Shown in pieces: positions 9,702-19,088 of a stretch of DNA of 24,159 nucleotides. Source of the stretch: Hypsibius dujardini (lineage: Eukaryota > Tardigrada > Eutardigrada > Parachela > Hypsibiidae). The stretch covers positions 1 through 24,159 of the forward strand of contig LRSR01012979.1 in NCBI GenBank assembly GCA_001579985.1, read 5' to 3'. The position numbers were made by a program, and so were the translations under genes. The notes below the pieces were generated by a model that worked only from the letters and a program-made list of their open reading frames with translations, did not search any database and was not told where the DNA came from. Position 1 is the stretch's first letter. The number at the start of each line of letters is the position of its first letter.

Positions 9702-10172
9702 TTGTCTGCGTGCCGGTAATCCTGCCCGAAATTAATATTCCCATTTTCCCATCACTATTTCTCGTCTTTTCAGTGCCGAGCTCGAAAGAAGTTGCGTTAT
9801 GACTACCTGGAGGAGCTGGTCGTCAATCGGGAACAGGCCGTCCAGAAATTGCTGGAAGAACTACAAACGGTATGCTTAATTAGTAATACGGAATATTTGA
9901 GAATAATTATATTTAAAGAATCATATTAGTAAAAAAATTTGAAAGTTTTCTGATTTCTTTTTTGTGGTCTTCTTCGACTGTTCAGCAGCTTTTAATATTT
10001 CTAGTATGAAGAATGGTGTCGTCAGCTCGATCAGGGATTAGTTCCCCAAGGACTTCGTCAGCAACAGCTTCAGTCCAATTCACCCGTCGGTCAGCAAGGA
10101 ATCTTCCTCCTGCCTCCCCTGATGGATAATTCGGCATTCGCACACGGCCTGGTGAACGGCCATGGAGGCTGA
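9425..10172 (+). CDS. CREBL2: CREBL2-type bZIP transcription factor (5' part unresolved)
   Basis: Three exons: 9425-9475, 9774-9869 and 10005-10172, all phase 0, with acceptors CTCCCAG, TTTTCAG and TTTCTAG. They encode VRRKEMERNRQSARE joined to CRARKKLRYDYLEELV, the basic region (NRxSARECRARKK) and start of the zipper. The next part is YEEWCRQLDQG, which with the LRYxYLEELV block is diagnostic of CREBL2 (REPTOR-BP in flies). The C-terminal ~45 residues are Gln/Pro-rich and not conserved. Known role: nuclear bZIP partner in metabolic and TORC1-linked transcription. The N-terminal KRGRKP-type segment of other members is not found. Either an upstream exon is missing from this model or translation starts at the ATG at 9446, within the first exon and 21 nt after an acceptor. 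The first donor (GAG/GTCTGT) is the first unit of a TCTG microsatellite. Confidence 0.88.
9476..9712. repeat. Composite (GTCT)n/(CAGT)n/(CTAT)n array in CREBL2 intron 1
   Basis: The array begins exactly at the exon border, so its first GT is the donor. It changes composition along its length: GTCT, then GTCA, GTTT/GTCT, TCTA, GTCA again and a long pure GTCT run. It fills 237 of 298 intron bases. Confidence 0.92.
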
Positions 10173-10412
10173 GTACTCTCTTATTGCGCAGTAGAGATCT
10201 CCACGCCCATTTTTAGTTTTCTCTTGCCAAGGCAATATTACCGATACCTTTTCCCGCACAGTTTGCGCGCTTATGAATTGTTATTTTGCTGATTTAGCCA
10301 AAAAGCACAGTTCTATATCCACTCCATTTATCGGTCTGTAAAATGTATGCCGAACTTTTTTGGACGCGTCCTGAACGAATTGTATAGGCGATCAACTGAG
10401 TGCTGACTCTAC

Positions 10413-10549
10413 CAATCAATCAATCAATCAATTAATAGGTTATCACTTAATCATTCAATCCATCAACCACTCAATCAATCAATCAATCAACGCGTAGCTA
10501 ATCACTTAGTCAATCTATCAACCATTCAATCAATCGATCAATCTATCAA
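10413..10549. repeat. (AATC)n block downstream of CREBL2
   Basis: Degenerate AATC array with a higher-order pattern: ATCACTTAATCATTCAATC and ATCACTTAGTCAATC-type segments recur about 60 nt apart. Confidence 0.8.
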
Positions 10550-10759
10550 CGAAGTAGTGTTCTTTCGATTAATTTAAAAAGCGATCTAAAAGGCCAAAAC
10601 AGCTCTTTATTTTAAATCGAGTGATTTCTTATTTAACTTAAAATCACATGCTACCGGGAAACGGCTGTTGTATTTTATATTAAATCATTTCTAATTTATT
10701 TTAAAATCAGACGTTGATTACGTGCTAATTTTTAATTTTAATTTTAATTCAACAAATTT

Positions 10760-10908
10760 TACTGTATTTTCGCGTTAGACAGGGACAGTCGTACAGGAGT
10801 GGAACGTGTGCACGGCTGTGTGCACCGTACACACAGCACAAGCGCCCCGTGGCCGATTAAACGTTCCACAGCTCGTACGCTGTCCCTGTCTAACGCGAAA
10901 ATACAGTA
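10760..10908. mobile_element. TA-flanked MITE (149 bp)
   Basis: The outermost 29 nt of each arm are exact complements, beginning TACTGTATTTTCGCGTTAGA and continuing to about GGGACAG. Weaker pairing continues to GTGGAACGT. TA lies at each end, suggesting a Tc1/mariner-type non-autonomous element. No coding capacity. Confidence 0.78.
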
Positions 10909-11685
10909 CTTAAATAGCACAAGTACAAACAAGCAAAGCAACTGCCCCGTGCCGTGAGATCAAGTCAAGCTGTATCTGGTAGCAGCAGCAGCACACCTTG
11001 ATACGCTGCACAGACAATACGTTAGTACGTTCGTACGTGGCGAATTTCAAGGAAGAGTTCTCCACACACGCCAAAGAGGTAAAGTAATAAGAGCCAGGTT
11101 AAGCCATATTCTACGGGGATACACGCAGTGCCGCAGATACTCAGGCCGTAGCTCGTTTCCATTTGTCGATCTACTTGGATGAACTAATGAGAAAATTTAG
11201 TGAAGTATAGCTCCTCCTACTTATTTCCAGTGCACCAATTAGCAACAGCAGCCAATAAGCAGTTCACATGCTTCGACTTTACCGATTGTTTTCGCTTTGA
11301 TATGCTATTTGTCATCGAAACATTATGCCAAATAAATTAGACAAAAATGCAAGGACTGTTGTATAAAATTATGTTAAATTTTTTCGATGGATAAATGAGC
11401 CGCATTTCCTTTTTGAAGAAGCAAAATCCCAGTTTAACACAAAGTTTGTCACGCACGGGTGCCCACTAAAAAATCTATTTCTATTCAAAACTGCCTCATT
11501 TGATTACTTATTTTCTTTGACGTCTGCAAAATTACAAAAACACAAGGAAGTCTTGGTTGTCTTCTGTGCGTAATATTTTCATGTGAATTTCAACAATGAG
11601 GGAAACGGCAAACTTATTTCCCTGTGACACAATGTTACGAGGGAGAATGCAGTTTAAACGCAGTAAAAGGAAGGTCTCTTAAGGC

Positions 11686-12044
11686 GTACGAGGTAAAGGC
11701 CGTTAACCAGGCCGCTTTTAGAAATCGTAACTTAACCAGGCCGGCAGGTGGCGCATAAGTCGTTTTTGCGAAGTCAACCCAGGTAGATGGAACCGAAGTG
11801 GCGCCTCTACCGGATTATTTCCACACTTCTCCATTGAGATTCTTCTCTTCCTTTTTTTGGACTCAAACTCGAACCGTGAGGCTTAGGAACGAACTAAAAT
11901 GGGTCAGAGAATTTTTCTGAATGTTTTCAAGCCATCTGTTGTGGCATGGCAGCACTGCAGCGCCGGGAAATCAACGTTGAAAAAACTGGCCTGGTTAAGT
12001 TACGATTTCTAAAAGCGGCCTGGTTAACGGCCTTTACCTCGTAC
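11686..12044. mobile_element. Inverted-repeat element with 13 bp flanking direct repeat
   Basis: Arms of about 58 nt, beginning GTACGAGGTAAAGGCCGTTA and continuing through CCAGGCCGCTTTTAGAAATC, are repeated in inverse at 11984-12044. The 13-mer GTCTCTTAAGGCG occurs immediately left of the element (11674-11686) and again 10 nt to its right (12054-12066), as an insertion duplication might. The inner ~240 nt is not symmetric. No open reading frame. Confidence 0.72.
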
Positions 12045-12768
12045 AGTATGTATGTCTCTTAAGGCGCACTTCTGTGCCAGCTGCAGTTGAGCAAATTGAA
12101 ACTGAACGTTTGCTTCAACACCAAATCTATGGCATGCCGTACAGGACAACGCATCACGTGGTCATTTTTTCTTGATTTTTTATTTCTTTTTTTAAATTTG
12201 TTGCATGGATAATTTTTTTAGATTAATTTAAAAAAAATTATGTCTATTTAGATCCGGTCCGGCTATATTCTGTGAGATCGATGTGGATAATCATTTTATT
12301 TTATTTTATTTTCTGATTTTCCTCACTTTGCGAGGTCGGCGTGTCTGCGCGTAGACTTTTGGTACGACTCTTATTATTTCGCCTCTTTTTGCCACACAGG
12401 TTTTCGTGTTGTGTTTTTTTCGCACTCCTCTTCGGCCCAATATCCACCTCTTTCATGCGGTACTCCCGACCCCCGACGGATTGGGCATCTCTTTCAAGGT
12501 TTACTTTGCAACCGTATTTCTATTTACAAGCCGCGCGCATTTGGAAAATTCGCCAAGCGCGCGTCAGGAAGATTTTTTTATTTGTGGAATTCCATCAACC
12601 GCCACGCAATTTTTCCCCTCCTCTTGACCTTTTTTTCTCCACCATCCCGGGCATGACAACATTTTTGCAACCGTAAATAGTAAGTCTCCTCAGTATGACC
12701 GTCAACCGCTTGAAAAGCTAAAGTTTAATTGCAGAATTTTTCTTTGCAGTTTTTTCGAGATTTTCGAG

Positions 12769-14671
12769 ATGGCTGAGGAAGAATCTCTCACCGCGGGAAA
12801 GGATCTCTTCGTCGGCGGCCATGAGAACAACCCGAGCCACAGCGAGTTCAATTTCAGCGCCATGGAGTCGGTTGCCGAGCCGACGATGGCGACGGGAATT
12901 GTGGCGGCGAGCAAACTTGCCTCGGAGACGTCTTTGAGGAATCTTCCCACTGCAATGACCAATGATGAGACGCTGCACGAACCGGAAAAACTCCCGCAGC
13001 AGCAGGGTGAAGATGCCAGTGATCAGGCGTACCAGCCGACGTTGGAGGACGCGCTGGACGATGAAGCCACCATGGAGGATGAGGAGACGAACGGTGATGC
13101 GGATGATGGAGAGTTGGATGAACTGGAACGGCTGGGAGAACTGCCGCTGGAGGAGTTGTTACGGATGTACGGCGGCGGTGGAGCTGCTGCTGTTTCCACC
13201 TCGGTGCTGCCTTTAGCGCGGCCGGATTCCGCGGAAAACGTAGCGGGACCCTCTAGATCGCAGAATAGAACCAACGACGAGTCGGTCAGTTTGCATTGCA
13301 GAAGCGACTGGTTGATTGATTGATTGACTAGTTGATTGGTTGATTTATTAGTTAATTGAATGACTTATAAGTTGATTGATTGATTAGTTAGTTGATTGCA
13401 TTGGAGAAGTGACTGATTGGTTCATCGAGTAAGTGATTGGTTGATTTATTAGTTAATTGAATGACTTATCAGTTGATTGATTGATTAGTTCGTTGATTGC
13501 ATTGGAGAAGTGACTGGTTGATTGATTAGTTTAGAACGCGCAGGTAAATCGAATTATTTTGAATTGCTTGTGTCTCCGTTATTGATTTTATAAGTATTTT
13601 TTTTCTAGAAAAGGGAGAGTTTGTTCCATAGTTCAAATTAATTAATAATTGATTTATCTGCAAAGGAATTCATTTCGAGTGATATAGATGAATTTTGTTA
13701 CAAACTTTTGCCCTTCCATTATGAGGGGATTTGTATAGAAATAAATCGGGTGTTGAGTTTTGCTGCTCAAAAACGGAAGAGTTGTCCTGAAAGTGGAGAA
13801 AAAATATGTTTTGTGTGTGTGCAACATTTATAACGTTGTTTTTCAGACGCATTTTAATTTCTTTTTTTCTAACCTTTTCTGATCTAACAGGCTCCTCTCG
13901 ACTCATCGAAGATCTCAAACGACGAAGAAGATTGGACGACTTCGAGTGAGGATGAAGACGGCTTCACGCACGGCAGCGCGAGTGACGCTGAGCGAGCAGA
14001 ATTGATGAAGTTCCTGGCAAGAATCGGTCACGATAAGACGGCCGGCGGTGGAGAAGACTCAGGCGGAGGCTCTTCATCAGACGACGACGAATTCATTCCC
14101 GTACACCTGATGATGCTCAAGCGGGAAGTGCCGATCGGACCGAACCGGCAAGTGGAGCCTCCAACATGCGATGCTCACTACGAGGAAGTGGCGGCAGAGT
14201 TGACCGATGAAGTGCTGCAGTGGGCACCGCGTTTGCCAGAAGCGGACGTTATCGGTGAGGAAGATATTTTTCTGTTTGTCTGTCTATTTGATTGCCTGCC
14301 TTGGAGCAGCTGGCCTGCCTGTCTGCCTGCCTGTCTATCTATCTACATGTCTGTCTGCTTGTCTGTCCGCCTGTCTGTCTGTTTGCCTGCCTGTCTGCTT
14401 GTCTGTCCGCCTGTCTGTCCGCCTGTCTGTCTGCCTGCCTGTCTGCCTGCCTACCTGCCTGTCTATCTGCCTGCCTGTCTGCTTGACCAGTACCCTTCCT
14501 CTTAGTATATTATTGAAGTCCCTCGGGTCTACTTACCATTGCGGATCCGAATGTGATAATCTGTTTGTGTGTCTATTTAATTGTGTGCATTGAAGCTGTC
14601 TGTCTGTCAGATTGTTTGTATATCTGCTCCCTGCCTGTCTGTATCGGCTGGCTAGTCTGCCTGCCTGGTTG

Positions 14672-14719
<48 letters not shown>

Positions 14720-15787
14720 GTTGCCTGCCTGCCTGCCTGCTTGCTAGTTTGTCTGATTATCTGTCTGGCACATTGTCTGTGTCTGCTCGCTGCCTTTCTG
14801 TCTCTCGATTGTTTGTCCGCCTGTTGGTTAGTCTGTCGATCGGTCCGGGTATCGATATGCATGTCTGCCTGTTTGTCGGGTTGTATGTCTGCGTGTAAAT
14901 CTGCCTGGCTGTAGGTTTACCCGTAATTTTGCCTGTCTCTTCATGTGTATGTCTGTATATTCATCTCTCCCTTGGGATTCATTTTATTCCAGATCGTTTT
15001 TCATTTTCTTTAGATTACCTCAAGGCGGCTTACATCCAGGAGCGAGAACTGTTGAAGAAGGAAATTCCCAGCGATCAACTGGCGCAGACGGACGTCGCTG
15101 ACGACGAGGAATTCCTTAAGGAGCTGCTGGACTGCAACTATGAGAAGGAGGAGGCCTTACGCCGCTGCCGGAGAAATTTCCGCCCGGGCCGCTACGAGAG
15201 CTCCAAATGGTCGGAGAAGGAGTGTGAGGACTTTGAGAGCGCCATTATGGAGAACTGGAAGCGTTTCAACATTGTCCAGGCAGCGGTGCCGACACGGACG
15301 GTCAAGGAAGTGGTGGAGTTTTATTATCGCTGGAAGAAGTCCGGCCGGTATGAACCGTTCATTGCACGGGTGCGAGTGTCAGACGGGAAGACGCACCACA
15401 ACCTGGAGGAGAAGGTGAAGTTGCGGCTGAACGGGAAGAAGAGGCCGCTTGATGCGATGGACTCTGTCGCAGAAGATCAGGTTCGTTTAAATCTCTAACA
15501 GCTTCTCGCTCTAAGTAACTGTTAAATACCGCCGAAGCAGACCGTCTCAACTTTCCGGAACATGATTTGGTCTTTTCAATGATTATTTTGGTGTTACTTT
15601 TCAGTTGGCGGACAGTGAGAAGGAGAAAGTGCCCATCGAGCCTCGGCCGAAGTCGGCGCGGTTGGACTCTATCAATTCGGCCGCTTCCAGTTCCGGCAGC
15701 TCCGGCTCCGCCCATGTGCTGGACGAATCCCCCGCAGTCACGCAGCAGGACCGATTTCTAGCTGAAGCGGGACCAAGCGGAAGTTAA
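12769..15787 (+). CDS. MIER1: MIER1-type ELM2-SANT transcriptional corepressor
   Basis: Four exons: 12769-13284, 13891-14254, 15014-15480 and 15605-15787. Phases match (0, 1, 0) and the product is 509 aa, the usual MIER1 length. The start is in GAGATGG, 19 nt after an acceptor-like site. The acidic N-terminus contains DDGELDELERLGELPLEELL (about 119-138), the MIER signature. More acidic/Ser tracts precede an ELM2 domain (about 230-340: VPIGPNRQVEP, VLQWAPRLPEADVIDYLKAA, ELLDCNYEKEEALRR). The SANT domain (about 356-406) includes SKWSEKECEDFESAI, PTRTVKEVVEFYYRWKKS and GRYEPF. The tail is Ser/Pro-rich. Known role: a nuclear corepressor that recruits HDAC1/2 through ELM2-SANT. Intron 3 is small (124 bp); introns 1 and 2 are expanded by GATT and TCTG/CCTG repeats. 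The donor of exon 3 (CAG/GTTCGT) is weak but the phases agree. Confidence 0.93.
13291..13535. repeat. ~101-105 bp tandem repeat rich in GATT, MIER1 intron 1
   Basis: A higher-order unit starting TTGCATTGGAGAAGTGACTG recurs at 13291, 13396 and 13497. Between them lies the shared tract GGTTGATTTATTAGTTAATT with GATT runs. The first copy begins right after the GTCAGT donor of exon 1. Confidence 0.85.
14271..14920. repeat. Two (TCTG)n/(CCTG)n arrays in MIER1 intron 2
   Basis: Arrays at about 14271-14485 and 14595-14920 in the 759 bp intron 14255-15013. The first mixes TCTG, CCTG and TCCG units. The second has a long pure CCTG (GCCT) run near 14660-14735. About 110 nt of ordinary sequence separates them. 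Confidence 0.9.
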
Positions 15788-15815
15788 GACTTCGCAGGGA
15801 CGTCATTATTTTGTT

Positions 15816-16226
15816 ACAAACATGGCCACAATTTCGGGTGGTCTGAGTTTGAGCCATCAGGATGGTCTGAGTTTAAGCCATCAGGGTGGTCCGAGTTTGA
15901 GCTATTAGGGTGGTCTGAGTTTGACCCATCAGGGTGATCGGAGTTTGAGCCATCAGGGTGGTCTGAGTTTGGGCCACTTTTGGGTAGAACTTGCCACTGC
16001 TTTCTCCTGAATTTTTGATTCATGCCCGGCCCAACGGAGAAATGAGATTGAGCAAGCTGCTCTAAATTCCGCCAAAACGAACAAGTTCGATCAATCGATC
16101 AATTGATTTAAGGCTGCATGGTCAGCTGTGGTGAAGAGCGCGTGCACGCGGTGACTTAATTTGGCTCGAACTCGGACCACCCTTTTTGGCTTAAAGTCTG
16201 CTACCCAAAATGGTGGCCATGTGTGT
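15816..16226. mobile_element. Foldback structure carrying a minisatellite in one arm
   Basis: The outer arms are inverted: ACAAACATGGCCACAATTTC at 15816 pairs with TACCCAAAATGGTGGCCATG ending near 16221. Inside, the repeat unit at 15836 has a single inverted counterpart GGCTCGAACTCGGACCACCC at 16163-16182. Only the left arm has been amplified into an array. No coding capacity. Confidence 0.6.
15836..15979. repeat. 24 bp minisatellite, six copies
   Basis: Six tandem units, each starting near GGGTGGTCTGAGTTTGAGCC and ending ATCA, with a few substitutions per copy. Unit starts: 15836, 15860, 15884, 15908, 15932 and 15956. It lies 49 nt after the MIER1 stop, so it is probably in its 3' UTR. Confidence 0.9.
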
Positions 16227-16643
16227 ATCAGCAGTTTTTGACTGCTTCTTTTTGTGGCTGGTTTTTTTTTATTTCTCAGCTTCCTTTTGTTTCCCCTTCC
16301 CCATTAACTTATACAAATTTCTCTTCCAATCTACAAACATTTACAATACAATGGTTTACTTCTTTTTCCCTCTTAATTTGTCTTGGGTGCGTTTTTTACT
16401 CGGGAGAGAAATGTCTTGCGTGTATTTTGGGATTAATCTTCTTCACACACTTCCAGGATCTGCTTCTCTTTTTTTTGACGGTTTTATTATTACATTAAAA
16501 ATCCACTTTCTCAAATAGATTCAACAGTGGCCCACGTCCAGGGTGATCATGATTTCCGAAAAGGAAAGTGCCGAATAATTTGAAGTTAATTAACGTAGAC
16601 AAGAACGGAGATTTTCCCTTCCGATTGGAATGAATTTTTTCAC

Positions 16644-17090
16644 AAATTCCCGCACCACTTTGTGCTATGGTCTGGGGCTTGATTGATTGATTCATCAGCT
16701 ACGTTTCCGAAGTCTTAATTGTTTTTATCCGAATCACTGTAAAACGTTTGATTCCAAGATCTTTGACACTCTTCCACTCCAAACTCGATTTGGAATCGAT
16801 TTGCATCAGCAGAATCTTATTTGGGTGACAGGGGGCGGAGCTATGGGTCATTTCTGTAACGCCACTCAGAATCCTAGATTGAAACTAGCTCATAGCTCCG
16901 CCCCCTGGCATCCAAATACAATTCTGCTGATGTCAATCGATTCCAAATCGAAATTGGAGTGAAAGGGTGCCAAAAATCTTGGAATCAAACGTTTTACAAT
17001 GGTTGGGATAAAAAATAAAACTTCGAAAACGTAGCTGATGAATCAATCAATCAAGCCCCGGGCCAAACCACAAAGTGGTGCGGGAATTTT
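16644..17090. mobile_element. Long foldback (hairpin) element, family A, copy 2
   Basis: A 447 bp imperfect hairpin homologous along its length to 6127-6551. It shares GATTGATTGATTCATCAGC, ACGTTTCCGAAGTCT, TTTGGAATCGAT and the GGGGGCGGAGCTATGGG core with its complement. This copy has a longer left arm (AAATTCCCGCACCACTTTGT), which pairs with the right end GTGGTGCGGGAATTTT; copy 1 appears to have lost that part. No open reading frame. Confidence 0.87.
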
Positions 17091-17147
17091 ATTACATTCT
17101 TATTTTTCCAATCAACCAATCAAACACAGCAAAGAACTACGAACGTC

Positions 17148-17153
17148 TTTATT
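17148..17153 (-). terminator. Candidate poly(A) signal (AATAAA) of the SIKE1/FGFR1OP2 gene
   Basis: AATAAA on the minus strand about 390 nt past the stop codon at 17541. The hexamer is seen; usage is inferred. Confidence 0.35.
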
Positions 17154-17540
17154 AACCATTTTAAATTCAGTCAGTCAGTTAAATTCAGTCAGCCTTTAAT
17201 TAGAAAAGCGGGTTTTAAGACGGAAAAATAATCACACATTTTACTTCAATTCCGATTTCGTCTGTGAGATAATAGAAAACCCGAATAGCGAGACCTCTAG
17301 ATTTTTATCCTGAATTCGCTGCCCACTTGATTGAACACGGAACAATCAAATCTCAGTTAAAGCGAACAAGACCGAACCGAACTGAACTGACAGAACTGAC
17401 AAATATATTATATTTTAATTAACAGTAAAATTAATTAATAATTTAGAAAACCTTTTTTCGAAGTTAACATAAGTCTTCTAAAAATCCGGCAAAAGAAGAA
17501 ATGGACGACGAAAAAAGTACAACAGGGGGGAGGAAGAGAA

Positions 17541-19088
17541 TCACAATGACGGGACGACTTCGGCGATCACGGCAGGAGGCGGTTCTGGCCCGCTCCGAGC
17601 GACTGGAAAGGACTGGCAAGAACGTCCGGCGGCGGAACTGCAGGCGGAAGAGGGAAGCTGAAGGCTGCTGCGTAAAGCGGCGTTCTCTCGGACGACGCTG
17701 CGCACCGCGGCACTACGTTGCTCCGCGGCGATGTCGTCACGGCGGACGGCCTCCTGTGCGAGGTGGATGGCGTCTTCCAGGTCTTCCACGTTGCCGCGGA
17801 CAACCGCTTCCAGATACCTGTGAAAGAGAAGATAAAAATCAGCTTAATCAGTCATTATCGCGTGCTGTTTGGACCATTAGCTTTTGAAACTTTCGGACCA
17901 GAGACGAAGACACTGATTGCTGAAATTGCCGAGAAGATGAAGGAACAGACCGGCGAAAAAAGATCTCTTGAGTATTTACATCAACGAATCAGCATTGAAA
18001 TTCAACGTGGGAATGCAACGTGTGTCTTCGGTACTCATCCCTCTTCATGCGGTCTGGATGAGGTTTTTAGCGTTTCAAAAGTCAAAAATTAATTTCCCCA
18101 TTGTTGCTTTTGCTATTTTCACGCTTTGAGCGGCATTTTTGTGCACGAGCGTCCTGAAAATCGGTCATTAAATGAAAAATAAATCAATCAGTCAACGAAT
18201 CAATCAATCAATCAATCAGTTAACGAATCAATAAATCAATCAGTCGACGAATCAATCAATCAATTGAGGCATCAATCAATCAATTAAGGAATCAATCAAT
18301 CAATCAGTCAATCAATCAACGGATCAAAGTCTCTACCGCACATATTGAGTGAACCTCCCCTCCCAGCTCGTACTTATCAATAATGGATGGACAGACTGTG
18401 TCCTGCTCGCGGAGATCACAGAGCTTCTTGGAATGCTGACGGTACTTCTTCATCACATATTGGATGGCGTCGCCGTTCTCCTGGACCGCCTCCAACAGTT
18501 CGTCGTTCTCCTGCCGCAGTGCCAGCAGCACTCGCCGCTCTTGCTGCAGCTCCTTGACGATATCCGGCCGAGAACTCTGCAAAAACGGCACCCCACTGTG
18601 GGCAGTCAGGGCGGCACTCAGTTCGGCCACCGCTTCCTCCCGGCGCTGGAGGGAGCGCCCGCGGATAAGGAGTTCCGTGGCGGAGTCGTCGTGCTTTTTC
18701 AGCCGTTCGCTCAACTGGACGACAAAAAAAACATTCATCAATATACGTAACAACTAATCAATCAATCAATCAATCGAGCAATCAGCAAACTATTGAACGA
18801 AAAACGAAAAACAATCAATCAATCAAGCAATCAGTAAACTATTGGACGAAAAACGGACGATCAATCAATCAATCAATTGTGCAGATTGCGTTGAAGTAAA
18901 GAATTTCAAGTAAACTGGATAATCACTCAATCAAGCCATTCACACTTGAACATTTCCTTTCATCGGTTAATTGTGACAATCAACCAATCAACCGAAATCC
19001 ATCAGCAACTGAAAAATACCTGGCGTGCCAAAGCAATAAGTTCCTGGGGTTCCATCAATTTCTGCTTATCATCCTGATTCGAGCCCAT
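17541..19088 (-). CDS. FGFR1OP2: SIKE1/FGFR1OP2-family coiled-coil protein (STRIPAK component)
   Basis: Three exons: 19088-19020, 18714-18374 and 17817-17541 (228 aa). Junction phases are 0 and 2, which only fit if exon 2 ends at the donor AA/GTACGA. Reading past that donor stays open for 25 more codons but then loses the frame. Conserved blocks: LARQLSERLKKHDDSATELL (across the exon 1/2 junction), RPDIVKELQQERRVLLALRQ and NDELLEAVQENGDAIQYVMK, then KYRQHSKKL, PSIIDK and, in exon 3, AIHLAQEAVRRDD and VRENAALRSSLQL. All match the family's heptad-rich layout and length (about 207-253 aa). Known role: this family belongs to the striatin-PP2A (STRIPAK) complex; vertebrate SIKE1 also binds IKK-epsilon and TBK1. 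The C-terminal ~35 residues are Ser/Pro-rich and unconserved. Which of the two vertebrate paralogues it corresponds to cannot be decided. Both introns carry AATC repeats. Confidence 0.85.
17850..18092 (+). pseudogene. Remnant of a reverse-transcriptase-type retrotransposon ORF (antisense in intron)
   Basis: An open plus-strand stretch ending in TAA at 18090-18092 encodes GPLAFETFGPETKTLIAEIA, KMKEQTGEKRSLEYLHQRIS and EIQRGNATCVFGT. This pattern (ETxGxxGP, TGExRSxxYLxQRIS, IQRGNAxxVxGT) is one I associate with the C-terminal end of reverse-transcriptase polyproteins of retrotransposons in invertebrate genomes. Only this tail (about 75 codons) survives; no RT catalytic motif is present. It lies in intron 2 of the minus-strand SIKE1/FGFR1OP2 gene, in opposite orientation. 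An (AATC)n array starts about 88 nt after the stop. The family assignment is from memory and would need a protein search. Confidence 0.55.
18181..18324. repeat. (AATC)n array in SIKE1/FGFR1OP2 intron 2
   Basis: AATC array interrupted by AGTCAACG, AGTTAACG and AGTCGACG-type spacers every 20-40 nt. It directly follows the retrotransposon remnant. Confidence 0.88.
18749..18875. repeat. (AATC)n with ~65 bp duplication in SIKE1/FGFR1OP2 intron 1
   Basis: Two AATC runs, each followed by GCAATCAG, then AAACTATTG and GACGAAAAACG or ACGAAAAACG. This is a tandem duplication of about 65 bp in the 305 bp intron 18715-19019. Confidence 0.8.

Larger units (their letters stand above)
10173..12768. other. 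2.6 kb spacer between CREBL2 and MIER1
   Basis: A+T-rich, with no recognised coding exon. It should contain the CREBL2 3' UTR (a distant AATAAA lies at 11331-11336), the MIER1 promoter and any MIER1 5' UTR exons. An acceptor-like TTCTTTGCAG ends at 12749, 19 nt before the MIER1 start. Inverted-repeat elements at 10760-10908 and 11686-12044 and an (AATC)n block at 10413-10549 are listed separately. Plus-strand open frames around 12341-12676 look like chance. Confidence 0.5.
15788..17540. other. Convergent spacer between MIER1 and the SIKE1/FGFR1OP2 gene
   Basis: A tail-to-tail region of 1.75 kb. It contains the foldback with a 24 bp minisatellite (15816-16226), a T-rich stretch (16230-16500), foldback family A copy 2 (16644-17090) and a candidate poly(A) signal for the minus-strand gene. 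No coding exon is recognised. Confidence 0.6.

Noticed and set aside
9476-9712. Regularly spaced repeats that could be mistaken for a CRISPR array
   Set aside because: Contiguous tetranucleotide units with no unique spacers, in a eukaryotic intron.
12341-12676. Overlapping plus-strand open frames upstream of MIER1
   Set aside because: Low-complexity Phe/Pro-rich frames from T/C-rich DNA in all three frames, with no conserved motif; more likely promoter or 5' UTR sequence.
18095-18160. Possible extra SIKE1/FGFR1OP2 exon after ATTTTCAG on the minus strand (DARAQKCRSKREN)
   Set aside because: Joining it gives a stop or the wrong phase, and the direct junction of exons 2 and 3 already matches family length and sequence.
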